Assembly: GCF_000407545.1 (NCBI RefSeq)
Contig: NZ_ASWH01000001.1
Location: 1,379,501-1,443,500 of the forward strand
Source of the DNA: Enterococcus gilvus ATCC BAA-350
Lineage (GTDB): Bacteria; Bacillota; Bacilli; Lactobacillales; Enterococcaceae
Length of the DNA stretch: 64,000 nucleotides
Direction of reading: 5' to 3'
Shown: positions 57,378 through 64,000 of the stretch, in pieces
Numbering within the stretch: the stretch's first letter is position 1
Layout of the letters: each line of letters starts with the position of its first letter
Position numbers and translations under genes: made by a program
The notes under the pieces: generated by a model
Database searches by the model: none
What the model saw: only the letters and a program-made list of their open reading frames with translations
What the model was told of the DNA's origin: nothing

Positions 57378-57542
57378 ATGATAATCCTAGTCTTACTTTT
57401 GATTTTTATAGTTGTCGCTTTATATTTAAGAAAGCAAAATAAGAACAAATCAGAATTTATTTATTGGGAAAAAATCGATGAGTTAGAAAAGCAGAGAAAA
57501 GAAATGATTTTACAACGCGCGCGAGAAAGACAAAATTTCTAA
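57378..57542 (+). CDS. Small single-pass membrane protein (54 aa)
   Basis: A 54-aa protein. Residues 2-18 are a hydrophobic helix (IILVLLLIFIVVALYL), followed by a charged cytoplasmic tail with a helical EKIDELEKQRKEMILQRARE stretch. The ribosome site AGGAGGT lies seven bases before the ATG, the strongest argument that it is translated. The tail resembles small FtsL/YneF-like membrane proteins only in general form, so I do not assign a family. It shares a bidirectional terminator with the Crp/Fnr-type gene. A 10-bp palindrome GACATATGTC lies upstream at 57316. Confidence 0.7.
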   Translation: MIILVLLLIFIVVALYLRKQNKNKSEFIYWEKIDELEKQRKEMILQRARERQNF

Positions 57543-57592
57543 AAAAGTCAGCCGATTTGCTTTAAAAGCAAGAAACCGGCTGATTATTTTTT
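57541..57592. terminator. Bidirectional terminator between the small membrane protein and Crp/Fnr-type genes
   Basis: Stem TCAGCCG / CGGCTGA with an inner TTGCTTTAAAAGCAA hairpin, and A- and T-runs on both sides. Confidence 0.82.
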
Positions 57593-58265
57593 ACAGCGTT
57601 TCATTTTCAAAATAAGAAACTTCTGACGAGTACTGGATCAATTTTTCTTTATCAAGTAGTAAGAATGCTCGTTTTTCCTTTTTTAAAATGTTGCTCTCAC
57701 ACAATTTTTTTAGTAAACGTAATAGGTGGCGATAGCTGATGCCAATTGTTGCCGCAACATCAGAAAGATTGTCATAAAAATAATTTTTGTAGGCGCCTTT
57801 TAATATATAAGTACAGAGTCTTTGTTCTCCAGAGTAAAGTGCATTTGAAGAATAGTCATGTGAGGAGCTCATTAGATTGTTTGATAACCCCTTCGCCAGC
57901 TCGGTCATAAAAGTTAAATTTTTGAACATTGTATCATCGTCATCTTGAAAAGGAACGACGAGACATTCGAAAGCTGAGAGTGCAACGACAGAGGCTGTAG
58001 CATAGTTTGTCTTGGACATTAATTCGACATCTCCGATGATACCGCTTGATAGATAGTATGCTAAAACAAGACTTTTTCCTGAAGGAGAAGTTGTACAAAC
58101 TTTCGCCTTTCCAGAGACAACCAGCAGGATATATTTATATTCAAATCCCTGAGAAAAAACGATATCTCCAGACTCGTAGTGACGTATTTCACATAGCGCG
58201 TGATGATCGGATAATCCATATTTTTTTAACAATTTAAAATGGTGTTCTTGTAACGGATAAGTCAT
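57591..58265 (-). CDS. Crp/Fnr-family transcription regulator
   Basis: A 224-aa regulator. A cyclic-nucleotide-binding-type beta-barrel spans about residues 15-120 (YESGDIVFSQGFEYKYILLVVSGKAKV, split here). A C-terminal Crp-type HTH follows (LSDVAATIGISYRHLLRLLKKL). There is no N-terminal Fnr-type cysteine cluster, and the Arg-Ser phosphate-binding pair of cAMP sites is not evident, so the signal is unknown. The layout resembles YeiL/ArcR-type proteins of Firmicutes. The ATG ending at 58265 follows GAGGGAGA; the frame extends upstream without a ribosome site. It is divergent from nox and may regulate it. Confidence 0.88.
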   Translation of the reverse strand: MTYPLQEHHFKLLKKYGLSDHHALCEIRHYESGDIVFSQGFEYKYILLVVSGKAKVCTTSPSGKSLVLAYYLSSGIIGDVELMSKTNYATASVVALSAFECLVVPFQDDDDTMFKNLTFMTELAKGLSNNLMSSSHDYSSNALYSGEQRLCTYILKGAYKNYFYDNLSDVAATIGISYRHLLRLLKKLCESNILKKEKRAFLLLDKEKLIQYSSEVSYFENETL

Positions 58266-58473
58266 ATGATCTCCCTCGTTTCTCCTAATGACTGATAGGA
58301 AGCATTGGTTATTAGTCATTTTACTATTTTCGGGTTTAAGTTGTCGCGATAAACGCCTAAACAAGTTCGGTAAATGCAAACTAAGTAAGAAAGTCCCTCG
58401 TTCGACCCTCCAAATGATATTTGTGCTTTTTTAGAAATTACTATAAATAATTTGGGGTTTTTTAAAAATTCAT

Positions 58474-58491
58474 TTGTGCAATATGTTACAA
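58474..58491. promoter_or_regulatory. Candidate Rex operator at the nox promoter
   Basis: TTGTGC-AATATG-TTACAA matches the Rex site TTGTGA-N6-TCACAA at ten of 12 arm positions. It overlaps the extended -10 TGTTACAAT (58484-58492). Rex senses NADH/NAD+, and nox is a classic Rex target. Confidence 0.55.
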
Positions 58492-58503
58492 TTGAAGTTG
58501 CAA

Positions 58504-58517
58504 TACAAACGCTTTCA
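58504..58517. promoter_or_regulatory. Weak cre-like site in the nox leader
   Basis: Read on the minus strand, TGAAAGCGTTTGTA agrees with the CcpA consensus except at two positions near the end. Confidence 0.35.
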
Positions 58518-58537
58518 ATAACTAGGAGGTAAAGTGA

Positions 58538-59869
58538 ATGACAAAAACAGTAATAGTTGGTACAAACCATGCAGGGATTGCCGCAGCGAACACGTTATTA
58601 GACACATTCGATGATCAGGAAGTAGTAATGATCGATCGGAACAATAATTTGAGTTATTTGGGTTGTGGAACGGCGTTATGGGTGGGACGTCAAATAGACT
58701 CTTATGAAGGCTTATTTTATACAAAAAAAGAAGACTTTGAGAGCAAAGGTGCTAAGATCTCCATGGAAACAACCGTTGATCACATTGATTATGGGAAAAA
58801 AGAAGTTCATTGTCTGCTTAATAATGGCGAATCATTCATTGAAAGCTACGACAAGCTAATTTTAGCGACAGGGTCAGTGCCAATATCACCGAATGTTCCT
58901 GGTCGAGATTTAGAAAATATTCATTTTTTGAAACGTTTTCAAGATGGTCAAGCGGTTGATGAAATTTTAAATTCAGATAGTATCGAGAATGTTGCGGTAA
59001 TCGGTGCTGGCTATATTGGTGTAGAAATTGCTGAGGCAGCAAAACGACGCGGAAAAAATGTTTTATTATTTGATGCAATGGAGCGTTCACTGCCAAGCTA
59101 TTATGATAAATGGTTTACTGATGACATGGATGCTACTTTAAGCGAGCATGGAATTGAACTGCATTTCGGGGAGCTTGCGAAAGAGTATAAAGGCAATGGA
59201 AAGGTGGAATCCATTGTCACTGACAAAGGGGAGTATCCTATTGAACTTGTCATTAATGCAATCGGATTTTTGCCAAACAATGAATTGGGAAAAAGCCATC
59301 TGGACTTGTATAAAAATGGTGCCTATTTAGTTGATCGCTATCAACAAACGAGCGATCCAAATGTATATGCAGTCGGAGATTGCGCAACGATTTATTCAAA
59401 TGCACTTCAAGATACAACCTACATTGCTTTAGCAACCAATGCAGTACGATCAGGTATTGTAGCAGGTTACAACATAGGTGGCGTTTCCTTAGAATCTACT
59501 GGGGTACAAGGATCTAATGGTATTTCTATTTTTGGGCTGCATATGGTATCGACAGGATTATCCGTTGAAGCAGCAGCTAAAAATGGTATTGACGTAAAAT
59601 ACACAGATTTTGAAGATTTACAGCGTCCTGGTTTTATGAAAAAGAATGCCAAAGTTAAAATCCGTATTGTGTATGAAGAAAGTTCTCGTCGAGTAGTCGG
59701 CGCACAATTATCTTCAACAGAAGATATTTCGGGTGTGATTCACATGTTCTCATTAGCGATTGAAGAACAAGTGACGATTGATAAATTGAAGCTATTAGAT
59801 ATCTTCTTCCTGCCTCATTTTAACCAACCGTATAACTATATTACTATGGCGGCCCTAGATGCAGAATAA
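58538..59869 (+). CDS. nox: Water-forming NADH oxidase (Nox)
   Basis: Flavoprotein disulfide-reductase family enzyme of 443 aa. It reduces O2 to water with NADH, recycling NAD+ and removing oxygen. The redox-active cysteine is C43 in LSYLGCGTALWVG. FAD and NADH motifs are VGTNHAGIAAANTL and VIGAGYIGVEIAEAAKR, and YAVGDCATI is present. CoA-disulfide reductases share this layout, but length and motifs fit the enterococcal Nox best. The ATG at 58538 follows AGGAGGT. A Rex-like site and a weak cre lie upstream. Confidence 0.94.
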   Translation: MTKTVIVGTNHAGIAAANTLLDTFDDQEVVMIDRNNNLSYLGCGTALWVGRQIDSYEGLFYTKKEDFESKGAKISMETTVDHIDYGKKEVHCLLNNGESFIESYDKLILATGSVPISPNVPGRDLENIHFLKRFQDGQAVDEILNSDSIENVAVIGAGYIGVEIAEAAKRRGKNVLLFDAMERSLPSYYDKWFTDDMDATLSEHGIELHFGELAKEYKGNGKVESIVTDKGEYPIELVINAIGFLPNNELGKSHLDLYKNGAYLVDRYQQTSDPNVYAVGDCATIYSNALQDTTYIALATNAVRSGIVAGYNIGGVSLESTGVQGSNGISIFGLHMVSTGLSVEAAAKNGIDVKYTDFEDLQRPGFMKKNAKVKIRIVYEESSRRVVGAQLSSTEDISGVIHMFSLAIEEQVTIDKLKLLDIFFLPHFNQPYNYITMAALDAE

Positions 59870-59887
59870 GTAAACAAGTACAAAAAA

Positions 59888-59932
59888 TTCCCTCAACGTT
59901 TGATAATTTTCTGACGTTGAGGGAATTGTTTT
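59888..59932 (+). terminator. Terminator of nox
   Basis: Perfect 12-bp stem TTCCCTCAACGT with its complement, 14-nt loop and a short T-run. It may also serve the convergent GNAT gene. Confidence 0.85.
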
Positions 59933-59947
59933 ATAATAAAGAAAAAT

Positions 59948-60487
59948 TTATTTGGTTCTTTTTAAAATGTCTAAAATTTTCTGATAGTTTTGATTTTGAA
60001 AAATTTGATAGTTGATCTTTTCATAAAGCCTTACCGCATGATGGCTCCAGGTTTGTGTACTTAAATAAAGATCCTGGTTCGGGTAGTATTCATGAAGAAG
60101 TTCAGTAACACGAATGACTAAAGCCTTGGCCAGGCCCTTTTTTTGTTCCTCAGGAATCACACCTAACCAATGCAGTCTTGGGGAACGATCTTCTGTCCAC
60201 CAAGCCGTGAAGGTTGCGACCTTTTTCCCTTCAGGGTTCTCTATAAAAAGCATCCGACGGCGTAGTTCTTTTTCGTAAGGCATAAAAGAATGCTGAAAGT
60301 ACTCGGCGGCTTCCTTCTCTGAATCAAATTCTAAGACGGCTGTTTCAATACGACACCAATCTCTTTCATCGCCAGGTTTATAAAAAGCGAAGCGATAACC
60401 ATCAGGTAAAGTAATTTTAGGTAAGGGCGGTGCATCTGAGGGACGGAACATCGTAAAAGGAATGAATGGTACAGATTTATCCAACAT
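59948..60487 (-). CDS. GNAT-family N-acetyltransferase
   Basis: A 179-aa acetyl-CoA-dependent transferase. The core motif LHWLGVIPEEQKKGLAKALV is the acetyl-CoA pyrophosphate loop (usually Q/RxxGxG/A; here KKGLAKAL). The later AVRLYEKINYQIF is the standard end of the GNAT fold. The N-terminal LPDGYRFAFYKPGDERDWCRIE is a common opening in Firmicutes acetyltransferases. The ATG ending at 60487 follows GGAGG. The substrate is unknown. Confidence 0.87.
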   Translation of the reverse strand: MLDKSVPFIPFTMFRPSDAPPLPKITLPDGYRFAFYKPGDERDWCRIETAVLEFDSEKEAAEYFQHSFMPYEKELRRRMLFIENPEGKKVATFTAWWTEDRSPRLHWLGVIPEEQKKGLAKALVIRVTELLHEYYPNQDLYLSTQTWSHHAVRLYEKINYQIFQNQNYQKILDILKRTK

Positions 60488-60761
60488 AAGAAGACCTCCA
60501 TTTTTTTCTCAATAAAATCGTATCATGTAGGGCATGCAAAAGCTAGTTCGTTTTTTACTTATATAGGAAACGATGTTACTGATCATTGATCATAAAACTT
60601 CTAATATAAAAAAATTGGAGCCTTTGTTTTCAATGGCTATTATATAATGAATAGAGAAATTGGATTACAGAAATATTCCAGTTTGTCAAGATTTTTTTAG
60701 TAGTGAATACCGATTCGCTGCAAGATAGTATCTATTAACAATTTAGGAAGGTCGTGTTTTT

Positions 60762-61250
60762 ATGGCAAAGAGGGTGTTCTTCAGCTTTTCTTACGAAGAA
60801 GATTGGTCTCGAGCATTCGTTGTTAAGAATAATTGGACGCTTAAAGAAAATGACGAGTCTGGGTTTATTAACAAAGCAGAGTTTGAACGAATGAAACGGG
60901 ATGGCAGTGCAAATATTGAACGATGGATTGACAAACAATTGGTGGGAACCTCTGTAACAGTGGTTTTGATTGGAAGCGAAACATTGGATTCAACGTATGT
61001 TCAATATGGAATAAAGAAAAGTTATGAGCGTGGCAATACAATCATAGCGCTCAAAATTGGAAAAGTTAAAAATTTGAATCAGCAAACATCAATCAGTCAA
61101 TCAGTGGTAAAGATAGTAGGAAAAAATGAGGAAGGAAAATTATTATGGTTTGATGAGATCTTGGATGAGGAATATGATTATATCAAAAACGATGGGTATA
61201 CGAACTTAGAAAAATGGATAGAGAACGTTGATAAAGTAAAAGAGGGGTAA
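60762..61250 (+). CDS. TIR-like domain protein of the ThsB type (PF08937-like)
   Basis: A 162-aa single-domain protein. It starts with KRVFFSFSYEEDWSRAF, continues with IERWIDKQLVGTSVTVVLIG, then VQYGIKKSYERGN, and ends with DYIKNDGYTNLEKWIE. These four blocks in order are typical of the ThsB/DUF1863 TIR-like family. In the anti-phage Thoeris system ThsB senses infection and makes a nucleotide signal for the NADase or other effector ThsA. No ThsA-like gene is adjacent: the GNAT gene lies on one side and a structured RNA and rhodanese operon on the other. It may be an orphan or act with a distant partner. The ATG at 60762 follows AGGAAGG. Confidence 0.85.
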   Translation: MAKRVFFSFSYEEDWSRAFVVKNNWTLKENDESGFINKAEFERMKRDGSANIERWIDKQLVGTSVTVVLIGSETLDSTYVQYGIKKSYERGNTIIALKIGKVKNLNQQTSISQSVVKIVGKNEEGKLLWFDEILDEEYDYIKNDGYTNLEKWIENVDKVKEG

Positions 61251-61335
61251 TAAAGAAACGGCATCGGACTATCCATATAATCGATGACAATAAAAGGGGA
61301 TAAAGAGAGCGATGGTCTTTAAAAAAAGAAAAAGG

Positions 61336-61374
61336 GCGAGTGACTGGACAAAACGTTCAACACTCGCTTTTTTT
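61336..61374 (+). terminator. Terminator after the TIR-like gene
   Basis: Stem GCGAGTG / CACTCGC with an 18-nt loop, then seven T. Confidence 0.8.
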
Positions 61375-61524
61375 AAATTCAAATTTATTGTAATTTTATA
61401 AAAATATCTCCATGATTTAATCACTAATTAACTATTTTATCGAAAAGACTTTACATAGAATTAATTCAAAATAATAATCATTCTTTCACAAAAAGAATTT
61501 TTGTTTTTTTTAGGCTAAATACTC

Positions 61525-61553
61525 TTGCTAAACGGATAACGTTTCGATATACT
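61525..61553 (+). promoter_or_regulatory. Strong promoter of the structured RNA
   Basis: TTGCTA at 61525-61530, a 17-nt spacer and TATACT at 61548-61553. The spacer contains the inverted pair AAACG-GATAA-CGTTT, a possible operator. The predicted start is near 61560. Confidence 0.65.
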
Positions 61554-61559
61554 CGGTAA

Positions 61560-61777
61560 GGAAAAGACCCCGATTTTAAAATGGGAGGCAGGAGGTGTCC
61601 TTATGCTTAAAAATTATCAACGGTGACTATGAAATCAGTCATTACTTAGAGTTTCTAAGCAAGTAGGACAACTGATTTTCCTCCGATGGGTCAAAGTTTT
61701 AATCGAATTAAGTGACGATTAAGCACGTGGATTGAGACAGTGCAGGAGGGAACATACTTGATTTAGTATGTTTTTTT
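61560..61777 (+). ncRNA. Candidate structured non-coding RNA (about 218 nt), unassigned family
   Basis: Bounded by a good promoter and an intrinsic terminator (AACATACT/AGTATGTT, then seven T). Nested pairings near the 5' end are GACCC 61566/GGGTC 61688, GGAGG 61584 or 61591/CCTCC 61680 and TGTCC 61596/GGACA 61666. They enclose hairpins TGACT/AGTCA (61624-61641) and CTTAG/CTAAG (61645-61659). Then follow TTAATCG/CGATTAA (61699-61722) and GCAC/GTGC (61723-61743). I cannot match it to a riboswitch or sRNA family I know. It may be a trans-acting RNA or a terminating leader for the rhodanese operon 77 nt downstream. A 7-codon frame (MLKNYQR) after AGGAGGT is also present. Confidence 0.6.
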
Positions 61778-61807
61778 GTCGTGTGCAAAATGAGCATTTC
61801 CTACTTG

Positions 61808-61821
61808 TGAAAACGGTTTAA
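61808..61821. promoter_or_regulatory. Candidate cre upstream of the rhodanese operon
   Basis: TGAAAACGGTTTAA fits the CcpA consensus TGWNANCGNTNWCA except at position 13. It lies between the RNA terminator and the ribosome site. Confidence 0.4.
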
Positions 61822-61854
61822 GTGAAAAAACAAACTTTTAGAGGAGCAATTAAA

Positions 61855-62886
61855 ATGAAAAAAATGATTACAGTAATTGGCTGTTTGTTGTTAACAGCAT
61901 TAGTTGTCTATTCAAAAACAGAAGTGGTTCATGCTGCGGATAAGTCGAACAAAGTTCAGCGGTTGGTCAAAAGCAAAGATATCAAAGAGGATGATTTCTT
62001 TGTCGATGCAAAATGGGCTAAAAAACAAATGAAAAATAACGAAGATACAGTGATTATCGAGGCTTCTTATGGTGAAGGTAAAGACTATAAAAAGGCTCAT
62101 ATTCCAGGCGCCCTCCATATCGACACAATGGAAATTGAAAGTGAAGAAACCAATTGGAATATTTTCGATGCTGAAACATGTAAAGAAGTATTTTTAAAAC
62201 GCGGCGTGACAAAAACAACGCCAATAATTGTCTATTCTAGTGATATCAATGCAGCAGCACGTGTAGCCTTCGTTGCCTATTGGTTGGGTGTAGACCAAGT
62301 GAAGATTTTAGATGGCGGATTAAAGGCATGGGAAAAAGCGGACTATAAAGTAGAAAAAGGGGAAGAAGAAGGAAAAGCAGCAAAAGATTTCGGTGCGAAC
62401 GTTCCAGGACGCCCTGAGTACTTAATTTCTACTTCTGCTGATTTAGTTGCTTCAAAAGAAAAGAATCCTGAGTTAGTTTTAGCAAGTATTCGTAGTTGGA
62501 AAGAGTTCACAGGCAAAACTAGCGGATATGACTATATTGAAAATGCGGGTGAACCTGAAGGCGCTGTATACGCAAAATCAAGTAAAACGAGTGCTGATGT
62601 TGCTCAATTAATGAATAACGATGGAACTGTCAAAGAACCAACAAAAATTTTTGCTGCATGGAAAAAATGGGGAATCACGCCTGATAAAGAAGTTGCTTTC
62701 TATTGTGGGACTGGTTGGCGTGCAGCAACGGCATTCTTTATTACAAAACAAGAAGGCTGGAAGGATGTACGATTATTTGACGGCGGATGGTTTGATTGGG
62801 ATAAAGCACATCAAAAAGATCCAAGTAAATATCCGGTTCAAATCGGCGACCCAAGAGACAAAGATAAAGTGAAAATCTTGAAATAA
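61855..62886 (+). CDS. Secreted tandem-rhodanese sulfurtransferase
   Basis: A 343-aa exported thiosulfate/3-mercaptopyruvate-type sulfurtransferase. Residues 1-~28 form a signal peptide (hydrophobic IGCLLLTALVVY, then VVHAA). Two rhodanese domains follow. The first has VYSSDINAAARVA, where S128 replaces the catalytic cysteine, so it is inactive as usual for tandem enzymes. The second has FYCGTGWRAATAFF with catalytic C284. Export of a rhodanese is unusual. The ATG at 61855 follows GAGGAG. The next gene overlaps its stop codon by one base, so it heads an operon with a membrane protein and two Fe-S proteins. Confidence 0.92.
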   Translation: MKKMITVIGCLLLTALVVYSKTEVVHAADKSNKVQRLVKSKDIKEDDFFVDAKWAKKQMKNNEDTVIIEASYGEGKDYKKAHIPGALHIDTMEIESEETNWNIFDAETCKEVFLKRGVTKTTPIIVYSSDINAAARVAFVAYWLGVDQVKILDGGLKAWEKADYKVEKGEEEGKAAKDFGANVPGRPEYLISTSADLVASKEKNPELVLASIRSWKEFTGKTSGYDYIENAGEPEGAVYAKSSKTSADVAQLMNNDGTVKEPTKIFAAWKKWGITPDKEVAFYCGTGWRAATAFFITKQEGWKDVRLFDGGWFDWDKAHQKDPSKYPVQIGDPRDKDKVKILK

Positions 62887-63278
62887 TGAAACTTTTTAGA
62901 ATTTTTGTGCATATAATACAAAGTGGTCTGATTTATGTCATCTATCTGATGAATGATCTCTATAAAAATCATTTAGGGTTTATGCGGAATGTGTCATTTT
63001 ATTCTCATAAGGTCAATAATAGTGCTGTCGGCAGTAAGTTATTTTTACTGCCGGTAGTTTTAGTCGTAATTGCACTCTTACTAACCTTAAAAAAAAGAAC
63101 GATAGAGTCATTTTTACTGGTGATGATTAGCGGACTTTTCTTAGTTTGGCAGCTATTTTTTACGCTAGAAGCATCGCCAATCTACTATTTAATAAGTGCT
63201 ATTTTATGTTTAGGAGTTTTATTACAACTAGCGGTAGTGTTATTAATGAGGAGCTCGTCTAATGGATTACTCAAGTAA
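62886..63278 (+). CDS. Small integral membrane protein of the rhodanese operon
   Basis: A 130-aa protein with about four hydrophobic segments (residues ~4-25, 51-69, 73-92 and 98-121; for example LLPVVLVVIALLLTL and AILCLGVLLQLAVVLLM). I recognise no family. There are no haem-ligand histidine pairs, and few conserved polar residues in the helices. Its ATG shares one base with the rhodanese stop, and the next gene starts inside its end, so translation is tightly coupled. It could anchor the Fe-S proteins to the membrane, an inference from the operon only. Confidence 0.72.
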   Translation: MKLFRIFVHIIQSGLIYVIYLMNDLYKNHLGFMRNVSFYSHKVNNSAVGSKLFLLPVVLVVIALLLTLKKRTIESFLLVMISGLFLVWQLFFTLEASPIYYLISAILCLGVLLQLAVVLLMRSSSNGLLK

Positions 63279-63633
63279 AACAATTGAAATGGCTCAGTTA
63301 ATCGCGGAAACTTGCACAAGTTGCAAACGCTGCATGAAAGACTGTCTTTTTTTACAGCAATACTGTGAGAATCCTAAAGAATTGTTTCAACGCTTTTTAG
63401 AAAAAGATTTGGCGCCAATCTTTCCTTTTTCATGTATGTTATGTGGTCGATGTACGGTAGTTTGTCCATTACAGTTAAAACTAGATGAGGCTTTTTTAGC
63501 TATCCGTCAAGATTTAGTCAAAGAAAAAAATCCTCTAAAACAGCTAAAAAGTGTAGAGATGCATCAAAGACTTTCTACGAGTAAATTCTTTAGTGCTGTG
63601 AATCGAGGAAGCTTTTCGGATTCTGAGCATTAA
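63262..63633 (+). CDS. HdrC-like protein with two [4Fe-4S] clusters
   Basis: A 123-aa ferredoxin-type protein. Two complete cluster motifs are CTSCKRCMKDC near residue 18 and CMLCGRCTVVCP near residue 66, both CxxCxxCxxxC(P). A helical tail follows. This size and spacing fit HdrC/GlpC-type subunits that pass electrons to a CCG-domain partner. The next gene encodes such a partner. It overlaps the membrane-protein gene by 17 nt. The start is ATG at 63262 with GAGGAG upstream. Confidence 0.88.
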   Translation: MDYSSKTIEMAQLIAETCTSCKRCMKDCLFLQQYCENPKELFQRFLEKDLAPIFPFSCMLCGRCTVVCPLQLKLDEAFLAIRQDLVKEKNPLKQLKSVEMHQRLSTSKFFSAVNRGSFSDSEH

Positions 63634-63690
63634 TTTACTCAATAATAAAATGTGTCTTACCAAATGAGGAGCATAAAAAGGAGATATACT

Positions 63691-64000
63691 ATGAAGCATG
63701 GTTTCATGGCAGGATGCTCATTGAGTTCTAGCAATCCAGATCAAGTTGCATTAGTCATCGATTATTTAAAGACTTACTATCCGGATCTGGCTATTATTCA
63801 GGGATGTTGCGGGAAACCGACGCGTATGATCGGTAAAGAAGAATTATTTCAAACGCGTTTTGCCGAGTTAACTAAACAAGTCAAACAAGCAAAGATCGAC
63901 AATTTGATCGTAGCGTGTCAAGGGTGTATTAAAACGATGACCATTCAAGAACAGTTTCCTACGACCTCTTTATGGGTGAAAATGGCTGAGCTAGGCCTGC
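63691..64000 (+). CDS. HdrB-like CCG-domain (Fe-S) protein, 3' end outside window
   Basis: The first 103 codons of a cysteine-rich-domain protein. The visible half-motifs GCCGKPTRM and ACQGCIKT correspond to the CCG domain (CxnCCGxnCxxC) of HdrB, GlpC and LutA/LldE proteins. In HdrB this domain binds a noncubane [4Fe-4S] cluster and cleaves disulfides. The ATG at 63691 has AAGGAGA upstream. It follows the HdrC-like gene by 57 nt on the same strand. The frame is open to the last base of the window, so the second CCG copy and any further operon genes are not visible. Confidence 0.85.
   Translation, partial: MKHGFMAGCSLSSSNPDQVALVIDYLKTYYPDLAIIQGCCGKPTRMIGKEELFQTRFAELTKQVKQAKIDNLIVACQGCIKTMTIQEQFPTTSLWVKMAELGL

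Noticed and set aside
61605..61628. Seven-codon leader peptide MLKNYQR inside the structured RNA
   Set aside because: It has an AGGAGGT at good spacing, but the same bases pair in the predicted stem and the peptide has no runs of regulatory codons; kept only as a note in the RNA entry.
60762..63633. A complete Thoeris system
   Set aside because: No ThsA-type gene is present in the neighbourhood; only the ThsB-type protein can be supported.

Overview
The window looks like a low-GC Firmicutes chromosome, most likely a yellow-pigmented Enterococcus or a close relative. Three observations point there. The topA-trmFO-xerC-hslVU-codY block is the usual Bacilli order. Pyruvate formate-lyase, a water-forming NADH oxidase and a Mn-dependent pyrophosphatase suggest a lactic acid bacterium. 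A crtN-crtM pair for the C30 carotenoid 4,4'-diaponeurosporene is known from pigmented enterococci such as the casseliflavus, mundtii and gilvus groups. The species cannot be fixed from the sequence alone. No prophage, insertion sequence or CRISPR array is visible.

Layout. 1-6.35 kb: topA (5' end missing), trmFO, xerC, hslV, hslU and the global regulator codY. 6.4-9.2 kb: a LacX-like sugar epimerase, then divergently plsY with a Nudix hydrolase, and a CoA-binding protein. 9.4-13.9 kb: topoisomerase IV (parE-parC). 14.2-17.4 kb: pyruvate formate-lyase and its activase. 17.6-20.8 kb: ppaC, a DUF1803-like protein, a DUF915-like lipase/hydrolase and a DUF2179 membrane protein. 21.0-31.3 kb: a complete glycogen locus, glgB-C-D-A-P, plus a GH13 pullulanase-type enzyme. 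31.4-35.5 kb: two unrecognised proteins, a tRNA-Leu(AAG), an XRE/TPR regulator, nagA and a class I amidotransferase. 35.6-45 kb: mixed transport, cell-wall (M15 carboxypeptidase and GH73 glucosaminidase) and small metabolic genes. 45-51.4 kb: lepA, recQ and crtNM.

51.8-64 kb is the accessory end. It holds an SDR, a lone DUF2877/AllH-like protein behind an exact catabolite-response element, and a MarR-flavodoxin pair with a strong palindromic operator. A T-box leader, probably methionine-specific, precedes metQ-msrA. Next come a Crp/Fnr regulator divergent from nox, which carries a Rex-like site, a GNAT acetyltransferase and an orphan ThsB-type TIR protein. Last is a long intergenic region encoding what looks like a free-standing, strongly structured RNA of about 218 nt. 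It lies directly upstream of an operon of secreted tandem rhodanese, small membrane protein, HdrC-like 2x[4Fe-4S] protein and HdrB-like CCG-domain protein, cut by the window end.

Two regions are least explained by known biology. One is the structured RNA at 61560-61777. The other is the rhodanese/heterodisulfide-reductase-like operon behind it, plausibly a sulfane-sulfur or thiol-disulfide redox system. The cluster metQ-msrA (methionine and methionine sulfoxide), MarR-flavodoxin, nox and this operon gives the right-hand end a redox and sulfur flavour. That grouping is an inference from adjacency.
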